From assembly GCA_001804805.1 (NCBI GenBank), contig MHBH01000033.1, forward strand, positions 126,882-167,840: a stretch of DNA of 40,959 nt. The letters run 5' to 3'. The notes under the pieces are model-generated. The model saw only the letters and a list, made by a program, of their open reading frames with translations, had not been told where the DNA came from and searched no databases. Within the stretch, counting starts at the first letter, position 1. Every line of letters starts with the position of its first letter. The translations under genes were made by a program, and so were the position numbers. Shown one piece after another: positions 40,914 to 40,959 of the stretch. Source of the DNA: Lentisphaerae bacterium GWF2_49_21. GTDB lineage: Bacteria > Verrucomicrobiota > Lentisphaeria > Victivallales > GWF2-50-93.

Positions 40914-40959
40914 TAGAAAGACTCAATATCCAACAAGGAATATCTAACCGATGAAGGGA

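Noticed and set aside
1-40959. tRNA, rRNA or riboswitch genes
   Set aside because: I looked for tRNA-like clover-leaf endings and conserved rRNA or riboswitch cores in the gene-free gaps and saw none; a covariance-model scan would be needed to be certain.

Overview
The window looks like chromosome of a Lentisphaerota or closely related PVC-group bacterium. The main evidence is two pseudopilin-like secreted proteins carrying the [18 protein letters not shown] signature, a family greatly expanded in that phylum. It is supported by many secreted glycoside hydrolase-type enzymes, an LptF/G-type permease (so a Gram-negative envelope), and small dispersed palindromic repeats between genes. This assignment is inferred from gene style, not from a marker gene.

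Left part (about 1-7080): the 3' end of serA converges on an lptF/G-family gene and a small Gly/Gln-rich exported protein. These are followed by two large exported proteins of unknown role and a short gene remnant. Middle part (about 7080-28620): a carbohydrate-utilisation region. It holds a GH-A-clan glycosidase with CBM-like domains, an IclR regulator, an unknown 804-residue protein and a hexapeptide acyltransferase. It also holds an arabinose-isomerase-like enzyme, two pseudopilin-like proteins, a polysaccharide deacetylase, an SGNH-LRR protein, a GH3 enzyme, an EEP-family exported hydrolase, an AraC regulator and a GH106-like enzyme. Two consensus promoters about 9.6 kb apart (before the GH-A gene and before the first pseudopilin gene) share the same upstream box and dyad, so they are probably co-regulated, plausibly by the IclR protein. 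Between the AraC gene and the GH106-like gene lies a four-helix-bundle-suffix gene tightly bounded by arrays of a 9-bp unit, GACNNAAAG, in inverted orientation.

Next (28.7-33.2 kb) come lexA, a B12-binding radical SAM gene, a lipoprotein gene and the 3' half of comM. comM loses homology at about 33.2 kb. To its right the DNA is clearly more AT-rich and the gene content changes to defence-type genes. These are a HEPN-like protein, a Pycsar-like pair (class III nucleotide cyclase plus three-TM protein), an unknown membrane-associated protein, and a BcgI-like type IIB restriction-modification pair followed by another HEPN-like gene.

The most unusual structure is in this island. The gene modules are separated by two families of long repeats, here called S (about 170 bp, structured, at module 3' ends) and R (about 235 bp, carrying a conserved promoter-like element, at module 5' ends). 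They give the order comM-R1-[HEPN-like, cyclase, TM]-S1-R2-[unknown]-S2-R3-[HEPN-like, S, RM]. This resembles a cassette array, but no recombinase is visible in the window. No tRNA, rRNA or CRISPR array was found.
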